A DNA stretch of 40,733 nt from DATFPK01 sp035264885 (lineage in GTDB: Bacteria; Actinomycetota; Thermoleophilia; Solirubrobacterales; 70-9): positions 1 through 40,733 of the forward strand of contig DATFPK010000039.1 of the NCBI GenBank assembly GCA_035264885.1, written 5' to 3'. This document shows, one piece after another, positions 14,578 through 21,077 of this stretch. The first letter of the stretch is position 1. Each line of letters opens with the position of its first letter. Made by a program: the position numbers and the translations under genes. The notes under the pieces were generated by a model. That model searched no databases. It was not told the origin of the DNA and worked only from the letters and a program-made list of their open reading frames with translations.

Positions 14578-15684
14578 TCAGGCGGTGACTTCGCGGCAGA
14601 GGTGCCGGATCAGCCCGTCCATGCCCTCGCGCTCGAGGACGTCGAGCTGCTTCCGCGCCCGGCTGCCCTCGGTGGCGATCGCCCGCACTCCACCGAGCTC
14701 CTCCTCGCACCCCAGGTCCGCGGCGTCCGGCTCCAGCTCGTCCACCAGGCCCAGCGCCAGCTCCAGGGCGGGGGCCTGGCGCGAGTGGGGAAGGTCGACG
14801 AGCTCGCCCTCGAGGCCCCGCAGCGCGGCCCGGACCTTGTTGTCGTCGATCAGCTCGGTCGGCACCTCGACCAGCGGCTTGCCCTCGTCGAAGTTGCCGA
14901 CGTAGCGGTGCACGAGGCAGACCGCCAGCGCCGCGAGGGACACCGTGTCCTCGAGCCGGGTCTGCTGGTCATAGACCCTGATCTCGATCGTGCCGAGGTT
15001 CGGATGCGGCCGGACGTCCCACCAGAGGTAGGTGTAGTCCGGGATGGCGCCGGCGGCCATCATCACCTCGACCCGCCGGTCGAAGATCTCCCAGCTCCCG
15101 TAGTGGGGCGGGATCCCGACCCGCGGGAAGTGGCGGAAGATCGGCGTCCGGGTCGACATCATCCCCGTGACCTCACCGCGCCAGAGCGGCGAGTTGGCCG
15201 AGATCGCCAGCAGCAGCGGTAGGTGCCGGCGGATTCCGTCGGCGACGTAGATCGCCCGGTCGGCGCCGTTCACTCCGACGTGGACGTGGGTCCCGAAGAT
15301 CAGCTCCTGGCGGGCGATCCAGCCGAGCTCGGATGCCAGCTCCTCGTAGCGCGGGCGCTCGACGATCCTCTGGTCCTCCCAGTGCGCGCTCGGGTGCGTG
15401 CCGGCGGCGCCCAGCAGCATGCCGTTGCGCTCGGCCGCGTTGTTCACCCGGGCGCGGATCTCGCGGAGCTGGCCTCCCGCCGAGGCGAGGTCGGGGCAGG
15501 GGTCGGTGGCGATCTCGAGCACCGACTGCAGAAGCTCGGGCTTGACCTGCCCGGGTCCTTCCTCGTCGACGTCGCGGAGGATCTCCTCGATACCGTGGGC
15601 CAGGTCGAGGGTGCCCTCGTCCATCAGCATCAGCTCCTCCTCGATGCCGATCGTGAACGGGGTGCCCGAAAAGCTGTGGTCCAT
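14578..15684 (-). CDS. Glutamate-cysteine ligase type 2 / carboxylate-amine ligase (YbdK family)
   Basis: 368 residues covering the whole GCS2 fold. Recognisable blocks are FTIGIEEELMLMDEGTLDL at the start, ELIFGTHVHVGVNGADRA near 135-152, PLLLAISANSPLWRGEVTGM, and then WWDVRPHPNLGTIEIRVYDQ. These hold the ATP/Mg ligands (the EEE cluster, and His and Glu residues) of weak gamma-glutamyl-amino-acid ligases. Family members join Glu to Cys or another amine in mycothiol-, ergothioneine- or other gamma-glutamyl pathways, and the substrate is not evident. It is preceded by the divergent aldolase gene and followed by the rhomboid-led operon. The ATG at 15684 lacks an obvious ribosome site. Confidence 0.9.
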   Translation of the reverse strand: MDHSFSGTPFTIGIEEELMLMDEGTLDLAHGIEEILRDVDEEGPGQVKPELLQSVLEIATDPCPDLASAGGQLREIRARVNNAAERNGMLLGAAGTHPSAHWEDQRIVERPRYEELASELGWIARQELIFGTHVHVGVNGADRAIYVADGIRRHLPLLLAISANSPLWRGEVTGMMSTRTPIFRHFPRVGIPPHYGSWEIFDRRVEVMMAAGAIPDYTYLWWDVRPHPNLGTIEIRVYDQQTRLEDTVSLAALAVCLVHRYVGNFDEGKPLVEVPTELIDDNKVRAALRGLEGELVDLPHSRQAPALELALGLVDELEPDAADLGCEEELGGVRAIATEGSRARKQLDVLEREGMDGLIRHLCREVTA

Positions 15685-15817
15685 CGCCGCGTCCGGTTCG
15701 CCTACCCCGGTGTGCCCGCGATCGTAGCCGCGACGCCGGTCCCCAGCGACAGCTCGACCGGCCAGCCACGGTGGGATACTGCCCTTTGAACCACGTCTCC
15801 AGGAGGAATCGACCTAG

Positions 15818-16735
15818 ATGGAAGTCAAGAGCCTGACCGAGCAGAAGTCGCTGCTGGCGGCCCTCGCCCCCGGCAAGCGCGCCCGGCTGCACCGCCTGCT
15901 GTTCGAGTTCGGCCCCGGCCGGGGGACGCTGCTCCTCCTGCCGATCGACCAGGGGATCGAGCACGGTCCGCGCGACTTCTTCCCGAACCCGGATTCGAAG
16001 GACCCCGACTACCAGTTCCGCCTTGCCGCCGAGGCCGGATATTCGGCGATCGCCTGCCAGATCGGGCTGGCGACCAAGTACTACCCCGACTACGCGGGGC
16101 GGGTGCCGCTGCTGCTGAAGGTCAACGGCAAGACCGACGTCCCGCCGTCCGACGAGGCCTTCTCCCCCTGCAACGCCTCGGTGGAGGACGCCGTCCGGCT
16201 CGGCGCCGATGCGGTCGGCTACACGCTCTACGTCGGGTCGCCGCGCCAGGACGCAGACCTGGCGCAGCTCCGCGGCGTGCGCGCCGACTGCGACCGGTTC
16301 GGGATGCCGCTGGTCGTCTGGGCGTACCCGCGCGGGCGCGACATCGAGCGCAAGGGCGGCCAGAACTCCTTCTACGCGATCGACTACGCCGGCCGGATGG
16401 CGATGGAGATGGGTGCCGACGTGGTCAAGCTCAACTTCCCGAAGTTCTCCGACAAGGACTCCGATGCGCCGGCGCCCTACAACGAGCTGGACGTCTCGGC
16501 CGAGGAGGCCGTCCGCCAGATCGTCGAGTCGGCGGGCCGCTCGCTGGTCGTGCTCTCGGGCGGCTCCAGGACCGACGACGAGACCGTCCTCTCGTACACG
16601 CGGACGATCATGGAGGCCGGGGGCAGCGGCGTCATCTTCGGGCGCAACGTCTGGCAGCGCGAGTGGAGCGACGCCGTCGAGATCATCGACCAGATCAAGG
16701 AGACCCTGCTCTCGAGCGTCCGGCGCGTCCCCTAG
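15818..16735 (+). CDS. fbaB: Class I fructose-bisphosphate aldolase, DhnA/FbaB type
   Basis: 305 residues of the archaeal-type class I FBP aldolase family, a TIM barrel that splits fructose 1,6-bisphosphate through a lysine Schiff base. Diagnostic pieces are LLLPIDQGIEHGPRDFF (DQGxEHG), ADAVGYTLYVGSP, LVVWAYPRGRDI, the Schiff-base Lys near residue 204 in GADVVKLNFPKF, and the C-terminal phosphate loop VVLSGGSRTDDE and GGSGVIFGRNVW. The ribosome site AGGAGG lies 11 nt before the ATG, slightly long. With eno in the same window it supplies two glycolytic/gluconeogenic steps, though the two are not in one operon. Confidence 0.95.
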   Translation: MEVKSLTEQKSLLAALAPGKRARLHRLLFEFGPGRGTLLLLPIDQGIEHGPRDFFPNPDSKDPDYQFRLAAEAGYSAIACQIGLATKYYPDYAGRVPLLLKVNGKTDVPPSDEAFSPCNASVEDAVRLGADAVGYTLYVGSPRQDADLAQLRGVRADCDRFGMPLVVWAYPRGRDIERKGGQNSFYAIDYAGRMAMEMGADVVKLNFPKFSDKDSDAPAPYNELDVSAEEAVRQIVESAGRSLVVLSGGSRTDDETVLSYTRTIMEAGGSGVIFGRNVWQREWSDAVEIIDQIKETLLSSVRRVP

Positions 16736-16754
16736 CGCCGGCCGGAGAGAACAC

Positions 16755-16777
16755 GTCCCCCGCAGGCTTGGGGGGAC
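16755..16777 (+). terminator. Hairpin between aldolase and thermonuclease genes, abutting a start codon
   Basis: GTCCCCC (16755-16761) pairs with GGGGGAC (16771-16777) around a 9-nt loop, 20 nt after the aldolase stop. The right arm contains the only G-rich ribosome-site candidate and ends at the base before ATG 16778. It may end the aldolase transcript or mask the next ribosome site. Confidence 0.4.
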
Positions 16778-17308
16778 ATGGAGATGCTCGGTTACGGGAG
16801 ACGCGGATGGCCGGGCCTCCTGGCCCTGGTCGCGCTGGTCGTAGTCGTGGCGCTGCGACCGGGGGGCGACGACGGAGGCGACACGGAGCACGACGAGATG
16901 CGCGGGCCCCGGGGGGCCCTGGTCCTCTCCGTGACCGACGGGGACACGGTGAAGGTGCGGATCGGCGGGCGAATCGAGGACGTCCGGTACATCGGGATCG
17001 ACACGCCCGAGGTCGACCCCTCGATCGGGGTCGAGTGCTTCGGTGCCGAGGCCAGCCGCCTGAACGAGCGGCTGGTCGGCGGCCGGCGGGTACGCCTGGT
17101 CTTCGACGACGAGCTGCGCGATCGCTATGGCCGGATGCTCGCCTACGTCTACGTCGGACGGACGCTGGTCAACGCCGAGATCGTCCGGCGCGGGTACGCC
17201 CGCACGCTGACGATCCCGCCGAACACCGACCGGGCGCCCCTGTTCGCCCGGCTCGCAGCGGCGGCCGGACGCTCCGGCCGCGGTCTCTGGAGCGCCTGCC
17301 AGGCCTGA
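16778..17308 (+). CDS. Membrane-anchored thermonuclease (staphylococcal nuclease fold)
   Basis: 176 residues. A hydrophobic anchor or signal (PGLLALVALVVVVALRP, about residues 12-28) and an acidic spacer precede the SNase OB-fold. The catalytic set is complete: calcium Asp in VTDGDTVKVR, Arg and the Asp/Glu pair in VRYIGIDTPEVD, and the second Arg in DRYGRMLAYVYV. The conserved VNAEIVRRGYART helix and the end RGLWSACQA are also there. It should be a secreted or surface DNase/RNase needing calcium. The start may instead be ATG 16784. A 12-bp inverted repeat follows the stop. Confidence 0.92.
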   Translation: MEMLGYGRRGWPGLLALVALVVVVALRPGGDDGGDTEHDEMRGPRGALVLSVTDGDTVKVRIGGRIEDVRYIGIDTPEVDPSIGVECFGAEASRLNERLVGGRRVRLVFDDELRDRYGRMLAYVYVGRTLVNAEIVRRGYARTLTIPPNTDRAPLFARLAAAAGRSGRGLWSACQA

Positions 17309-17314
17309 ACCGCC

Positions 17315-17362
17315 GTCGTTGGGCCCGTTCCCTGCGTAATCCGCGGTTTTGGGCCCAACGAC
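17315..17362. repeat. 12-bp perfect inverted repeat after the thermonuclease gene
   Basis: GTCGTTGGGCCC (17315-17326) and GGGCCCAACGAC (17351-17362) are separated by 24 nt. It begins 6 nt after the thermonuclease stop. It can act as a terminator stem, though no T-tract follows, or as a protein-binding site. Confidence 0.55.
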
Positions 17363-17480
17363 TGGCTGGCCTGGATATGTGTGCTTTACGCGGCCATATC
17401 GTCTGCAACACTTCATGCAGCCGTGCTACGTTCAGCCCGGCGAGGCAGGCAAGGGCGCCGGTGAAAGGGCGAAAGTCACC

Positions 17481-17720
17481 ATGAAAATGCGGCAGAGCAT
17501 CAACCAGTTCGAGCTGGCGTTCGAGCAGGAGACGGCGCTTGAGCGCCGTCGCCGCGAGCAGCTGCGCCGCCGCGCCGCCAACCGCTCCCGCGCCCGCCGC
17601 GTCGCCCGCACCGAGCAGCGTGGCAAGGTGCGGTTCAGCGTTCTCGTCGTCTGCCTGACGTTGACCGTGGTCACGGTCACCGTCGCGATGTTCGAGACGC
17701 TCGCCCTCTTGATGGCCTGA
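17481..17720 (+). CDS. Small single-pass membrane protein of unknown function
   Basis: 79 residues: a charged N-terminal helix extremely rich in Arg (ETALERRRREQLRRRAANRS), then RGKVRFSVLVVCL leading into one hydrophobic segment (about residues 52-77, VLVVCLTLTVVTVTVAMFET) and a very short tail. By the positive-inside rule the basic domain is cytoplasmic, where it may bind RNA, DNA or lipid head groups. I recognise no named family. The 170-nt region upstream holds the inverted repeat at 17315-17362 and a small stem GGTGA/TCACC (17460-17480) around an AAAGGG ribosome-site candidate. It ends convergently with csrA across a shared hairpin. Confidence 0.7.
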   Translation: MKMRQSINQFELAFEQETALERRRREQLRRRAANRSRARRVARTEQRGKVRFSVLVVCLTLTVVTVTVAMFETLALLMA

Positions 17721-17743
17721 GCGGCTCCGCCACGCGGAGCCGC
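17721..17743. terminator. Bidirectional hairpin terminator between the small membrane gene and csrA
   Basis: GCGGCTCCG (17721-17729) pairs with CGGAGCCGC (17735-17743) around CCACG. It starts right after the stop at 17720 and ends 4 nt before the csrA stop, serving both converging genes. Confidence 0.65.
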
Positions 17744-17747
17744 CCCG

Positions 17748-17951
17748 CTACTCGGCCCTGACGGGGGCCAGGCCGTTCTCCTCCGCACGCTCGGCGGCGA
17801 TGCGGTCGAAGACCTCCCGGCGAAAGACCGGGACCTCGGTCGGGGCCGAGATACCCAGCCTGACCTTCTCCCCGGAGACGGCGAGGACGGTCACCTCGAC
17901 GTCGTCGCCGATCATGATGCTCTGATTGGACCGTCTGGTGAGAACGAGCAT
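17748..17951 (-). CDS. csrA: Translational regulator CsrA
   Basis: 67 residues, the standard CsrA size. The N-terminus MLVLTRRSNQSIMIGDDVEV, the core VRLGISAPTEVPVFRREVF and the RNA-contact residues (Leu4, Arg6 and the Arg near 44) are conserved. CsrA dimers bind GGA motifs in hairpin loops of mRNA leaders and block or stabilise translation. Most bacteria with flagellin keep csrA next to fliW and flagellar genes. No motility gene is present here. GGGAGG lies 5-6 nt before the ATG and contains a GGA, so self-control is possible. A TACTAA box at 17987-17992 could be its -10. Confidence 0.95.
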   Translation of the reverse strand: MLVLTRRSNQSIMIGDDVEVTVLAVSGEKVRLGISAPTEVPVFRREVFDRIAAERAEENGLAPVRAE

Positions 17952-18100
17952 GGCGCCTCCCGCGCGTGCTGGGTTTCTGCCCTTACTTAGTATCGCCTGG
18001 GCTGGCTACCCAAAAGTCAGTACCTTTCAAACCGAAATTTGACGATCGCCAGCGGAGATGTCAAGTGACAACCGTCGGACCGCCCGCGACGCCGCTCGAC

Positions 18101-18106
18101 TAGACT
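18101..18106 (+). promoter_or_regulatory. Putative -10 box (leaderless) of the 194-residue gene
   Basis: TAGACT, 10 nt before the ATG at 18117, with no Shine-Dalgarno sequence. Confidence 0.45.
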
Positions 18107-18116
18107 CGCCGCCTCG

Positions 18117-18701
18117 ATGGCGAAGCGCTCTCTGCGTCCGCAGCTCAACCAGATTCGTGCCTGGGTGCGCCAGGGCCGGACCGATGCCTGGATCGCCCAC
18201 CAGCTCGAGGTCGGCGCCTCCGAGCTGCGTGAGTTCCGCCGTCAGCACGGGCTCTCCCCCGACGAGGACGACAGCTCCGCCGAGGTCGACCTCCGCGACG
18301 AGATCGAGGCCGAGATCGAGGCGGCGACCGCCGAGGAGGAGGCGCAGGAGGCCGAGGAGGAGCCCGAGGACGAGTCCGACGAGGACTCAGAGACCGGCGG
18401 CGACGAGGAGGACGGCGGCGAGGCCGAGGGCAGGCCGAGGCGCCGCCGCCGGCGCGGTCGCCGAGGCGGCCGCGGCCGGAAGCGCGACCTCGAGGGCACC
18501 TTCGACCACGGCGACGAGGGCTACGGCCTCTGGCTCGACCCGGCGGTGACCGAGAACCCGGTCTACTCCGAGCACTGGGCCGGCCACCGGGCGGTCGCGG
18601 TCCGAATCGAGCCCGACCAGATCGTGATCAGCCGAGTCGGGGACGGCGCCGGCGACGGCTCTGGCAACGTTGATGTCGACGACGACGTCGACGACGAGTA
18701 G
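18117..18701 (+). CDS. Protein with HTH-like N-terminus, acidic block and Arg-rich block; function unknown
   Basis: 194 residues in four parts. Residues 1-45 (SLRPQLNQIRAWVRQGRTDA, then WIAHQLEVGASELREFRRQH) look like a small helix-turn-helix. About 48-105 is almost wholly Asp/Glu. About 106-122 is Arg/Gly (RPRRRRRRGRRGGRGRK). The last 70 residues (GYGLWLDPAVTENPVYSEHW, then AVAVRIEPDQIVISRV) form an ordered conserved-looking domain with an acidic end. The alternating acidic and RGG-like blocks suggest nucleic-acid binding with charge self-masking. I know no named family. It is divergent from csrA, sharing a 165-bp intergenic region, and convergent with the next gene 12 nt away. Confidence 0.72.
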   Translation: MAKRSLRPQLNQIRAWVRQGRTDAWIAHQLEVGASELREFRRQHGLSPDEDDSSAEVDLRDEIEAEIEAATAEEEAQEAEEEPEDESDEDSETGGDEEDGGEAEGRPRRRRRRGRRGGRGRKRDLEGTFDHGDEGYGLWLDPAVTENPVYSEHWAGHRAVAVRIEPDQIVISRVGDGAGDGSGNVDVDDDVDDE

Positions 18702-18713
18702 CGTCCGCCGGGG

Positions 18714-19043
18714 CTAGTCGAGGGCGAGCTGGCGCCCGCCGGCGTAGTCGCTGGCGCCGCGCAGGTAGAGCCAGAACGCGGCGTCGCCCAGCGCCAGGGG
18801 GTCCTCCGGCGCCTCGACCCCGGTTCCCATCGCCGCCTCGAGGCACCAATCGGTCCCGGCGGCGTAGAGGCGGGCAAGTTCGGCGGCCCGAAAGGTCGGG
18901 CCGATCCTGCGCCGCAGCTCGTCGTTCACAGCGGCGACGATCCGCTCGGCGCGGCGCTGCGCGTCCGGATCCCCACGCAGCCCCTGAAGCCGTCGCCAGC
19001 CCTCTTCCCACTGGAAGAGCGCGTTCTCGAGCGGGTAGTCCAC
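18714..19043 (-). CDS. Conserved-looking hypothetical protein
   Basis: 109 residues from a GTG at 19043. The start YPLENALFQWEEGWRRLQGL is followed by AERIVAAVNDELRRRIGPTF and LARLYAAGTDWCLEAAMG, an all-helical soluble protein. The opening resembles an actinobacterial family of unknown function. A TATGGT box lies 6 nt upstream and no ribosome site is seen. A longer reading frame upstream exists, but its extra residues are low-complexity and overlap the TetR region. It is 28 nt downstream of tetR on the same strand. Confidence 0.7.
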   Translation of the reverse strand: MDYPLENALFQWEEGWRRLQGLRGDPDAQRRAERIVAAVNDELRRRIGPTFRAAELARLYAAGTDWCLEAAMGTGVEAPEDPLALGDAAFWLYLRGASDYAGGRQLALD

Positions 19044-19049
19044 GTCGCG

Positions 19050-19055
19050 ACCATA
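19050..19055 (-). promoter_or_regulatory. Putative -10 box (leaderless) of the 109-residue gene
   Basis: TATGGT on the minus strand, 6 nt before the GTG at 19043. Confidence 0.4.
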
Positions 19056-19071
19056 CCCGGCCCCTCGGGGT

Positions 19072-19647
19072 TCACCCCCGCGGCGAGGAGGACAGAACCC
19101 GTTCGACCGCGCTCCTGGCGCGGTCGAAGGCCTGGGCATCGTCGAAGAGGCGGTGGCGGAGGTTCGCCCCCTGGGTGATCGACTGGAGCTCGAACGCGAC
19201 CTGGTCGGGGTCCGAGTAGCCCGCCTCCCGCGCCTGCTCGGCGAGGAAGACCAGCCAGGCCGATACGGCGCCCCCGACGGCGTCGTGGACGGCGCCCGGC
19301 CGGTCGTCGAACTCTGTGGTGGCGGCGGCCCAGAAGCACCCGCCCGCGAACACCCGGCGCTCGAGGTGGTCGAGATAGCCCTCGACGAGGGCGCGGAGGC
19401 GCTCCCCCCCCGGCGGCAGCTCGAGCGCCGGCTGGACGATCTCGGCGAGGAAACGGTCGGCGGCGGCCTTGATCGTGGCGAGCTGGAGCTCCTCCTTGGA
19501 GCCGAAGTGGCGGAAGAGGCCGCTCTTGCTCATCGACATCTCGGCGGCGAGCGTGCCGATCGTCAGGCCCTCCAGCCCGTCCGTGGAGGCCAGGTCGACG
19601 GCGCGGTCGAGGATCGACTCACGGGTCCCTGTCGGCGACTGGGGCAT
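19072..19647 (-). CDS. TetR/AcrR family transcriptional repressor
   Basis: 191 residues from ATG 19647. The N-terminal DNA-binding domain is textbook TetR: RESILDRAVDLASTDGLEGL, then TIGTLAAEMSMSKSGLFRHF and GSKEELQLATI. The ligand domain (PALELPPGGERLRALVEGYL, FAGGCFWAAATTEFDDRPG) resembles the TetR_C_16/YcdC-like group. It is divergent from the cupin gene, and the 63 bp between them hold an 18-bp palindrome, so it very likely represses itself and the cupin. TAGAAT 7 nt before this ATG supports it over an in-frame ATG 27 nt upstream. Confidence 0.93.
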   Translation of the reverse strand: MPQSPTGTRESILDRAVDLASTDGLEGLTIGTLAAEMSMSKSGLFRHFGSKEELQLATIKAAADRFLAEIVQPALELPPGGERLRALVEGYLDHLERRVFAGGCFWAAATTEFDDRPGAVHDAVGGAVSAWLVFLAEQAREAGYSDPDQVAFELQSITQGANLRHRLFDDAQAFDRARSAVERVLSSSPRG

Positions 19648-19654
19648 GGAACCC

Positions 19655-19660
19655 ATTCTA
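19655..19660 (-). promoter_or_regulatory. Putative -10 box (leaderless) of tetR
   Basis: TAGAAT on the minus strand, 7 nt before the ATG at 19647. The expected -35 position falls inside the palindrome at 19670-19687. Confidence 0.5.
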
Positions 19661-19669
19661 CGTGGTATA

Positions 19670-19687
19670 AGCACGAACGTTCGTGCT
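19670..19687. promoter_or_regulatory. 18-bp perfect palindrome, TetR operator
   Basis: AGCACGAACGTTCGTGCT is perfectly self-complementary and lies between the divergent tetR and cupin genes. It overlaps the tetR -35 zone and sits 23 bp before the cupin start. Length and symmetry match TetR-family operators. Confidence 0.8.
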
Positions 19688-19710
19688 CATAATTTGACGA
19701 AGGAGGAGCG

Positions 19711-20109
19711 ATGTCCGCGTTCACCATGAAGCGGATCGACGAGATGGAGGCGGTGGTGGCCGGCGCCTTCAAGCGGGCCCGCGCCGAGCTCGGGGTCAGC
19801 GCATTCGGCATCCAGGTGATCGACATGCCGCCCAACACCGACCGGTACCCGGAGCACACGCACGAGGACGATGGCCAGGAGGAGGTCTACGTCGCCCTCC
19901 GCGGATCGGGCGAGATCGAGATCGAAGGGCAGCGCCATCGGCTCGCTCCCGACACCATGGTGCGCGTGGGTCCCGGCGTGAACCGCAAGGTGTGGACCGC
20001 CGATGAGCCGCTGCGGATGCTGATCGTCGGTGGGGTCCCGGGACAGGCCTACACGCCGCCGGAGGTCTCCGAGCTGGGCGCTCCGGATCCCCTGACGGCC
20101 GGGCCCTGA
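19711..20109 (+). CDS. Cupin-domain protein
   Basis: 132 residues with a single cupin barrel. Motif 1 is PEHTHEDDGQEEVYVALRG with two His and a Glu that can bind a metal. Motif 2 (PDTMVRVGPGVNRKVWTA) has Asn where the usual second-motif His stands, so metal binding may be altered. Such proteins may be small dioxygenases, isomerases or ligand binders. The reaction is unknown. The N-terminal helix (EMEAVVAGAFKRARAELGV) recalls cupins found next to TetR regulators. AAGGAGGAG lies 4 nt before the ATG. The last 61 bp overlap the 3' end of the opposing membrane-protein gene. Confidence 0.88.
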   Translation: MSAFTMKRIDEMEAVVAGAFKRARAELGVSAFGIQVIDMPPNTDRYPEHTHEDDGQEEVYVALRGSGEIEIEGQRHRLAPDTMVRVGPGVNRKVWTADEPLRMLIVGGVPGQAYTPPEVSELGAPDPLTAGP

Positions 20110-21017
20110 CGGGTGTCTCCCGCTCCCGCGAACCCGTAGAGGATCGATCCCGCCGCGGCCAGCAGCAGGATCAGCGGCCAGCCGGCAAGTGAGCCGTCCT
20201 CGGCGATCGCGACGAAGGCGATGATGCCCAGCAGCCCTGGGTAGGCGGCGCCCCGGTAGCGCTGCCAGGCGGCGTAGGCGAGAGCGCCGAGCGAGACGAG
20301 GACCAGGACCAGCTCCCAGCCGTCCTCGTCCCCGATCTCGGCGCCGTCGCCGACGCCGAAGATGATCGAGCCGAGGTCGATGTCCCCGAGCGCCCCCAGG
20401 AGGGCGCCGAGCACCAGCAGCAGCACACCGACGGCAACCGCGACGTGGGAATGATCGAGCCGGACCGGCCGCAGGCTGCGCGCGGCGAACAGGAAGAGGA
20501 CGCCGACGAGGAGCAGGACGTTGCGGAAGGCGGTGGTGCCTGCGTCGCCGTCGATCCAGTCGGTGGCGGCGAGAAACGCGGCGGCCAGAAAGAGGAGGCC
20601 GACGATCTGCAGGCCTGGTGAGTCGTGCCGCGCCGCCAGCACCAGCCCCAGCAGACCGGTCAGGAGGAAGACCCAGGTGAAGGTGCCGCTGCCTGGGTCG
20701 TCGTTGCCGAGTACCACGACGAGCTGGATCAGCGAGACCGCGAGCAGCACCAGGGCGACGATCAGGGTCGCCGGCCGCCACGACATCCCGCGGAGGTCGG
20801 TCCGCTCCTCGGCGCCGACCCCGCGCTCCGGGATCAGCGCGAGCCCGAACAGCACGGCGCAGGGGATCGCCGCCAGCAACAGCAGCGGGAAAGCGGCCCA
20901 ATCCTCCTCGACCCGCGCGAACGCGACCGTCGTCGCGGCACCGAGCGCCAGCGCGCCGAAGGCGATCGCTGCGTCCGGGCCCCGCTGGGCGCGGAGTCTT
21001 GCGGCGAGCTCGTCCAT
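20049..21017 (-). CDS. Polytopic membrane protein of unknown function
   Basis: 322 residues with about ten hydrophobic segments, for example AAIAFGALALGAATTVAF, FPLLLLAAIPCAVLFGLALI, TLIVALVLLAVSLIQLVVVL and VAVAVGVLLLVLGALLGAL. Between segments 7 and 8 is an acidic loop (GDIDLGSIIFGVGDGAEIGD). No transporter or enzyme motif stands out, and I cannot assign a family. AAGGAGG precedes the ATG at 21017 and a TACCTT sequence lies further upstream. It is 60 nt downstream of the glycosyltransferase start-proximal block's last gene on the same strand and may be the tail of that transcript. Confidence 0.8.
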   Translation of the reverse strand: MDELAARLRAQRGPDAAIAFGALALGAATTVAFARVEEDWAAFPLLLLAAIPCAVLFGLALIPERGVGAEERTDLRGMSWRPATLIVALVLLAVSLIQLVVVLGNDDPGSGTFTWVFLLTGLLGLVLAARHDSPGLQIVGLLFLAAAFLAATDWIDGDAGTTAFRNVLLLVGVLFLFAARSLRPVRLDHSHVAVAVGVLLLVLGALLGALGDIDLGSIIFGVGDGAEIGDEDGWELVLVLVSLGALAYAAWQRYRGAAYPGLLGIIAFVAIAEDGSLAGWPLILLLAAAGSILYGFAGAGDTRQGPAVRGSGAPSSETSGGV

Positions 21018-21077
21018 CCCGTCCTCCTTCGTCGGTGGCGCCGCGAAAGGTATTGGGGCGAAAGGACGACTCCGGTC

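Noticed and set aside
15173..17416. Open minus-strand frame of 747 codons across the aldolase and thermonuclease.
   Set aside because: Lies opposite or out of frame with three well-identified genes and shows no family signature.
17420..17480. Leader before the small membrane gene contains a gaaag-rich stem resembling a riboswitch fragment.
   Set aside because: It lacks the conserved core of c-di-GMP, c-di-AMP, cobalamin or ykkC-type switches. Only a 5-bp stem is present.
17985..18010. GGCGATAC upstream of csrA resembles a flagellar sigma-28 -10 element.
   Set aside because: No TAAA-type -35 at the right distance. The simpler TACTAA box fits a normal promoter.
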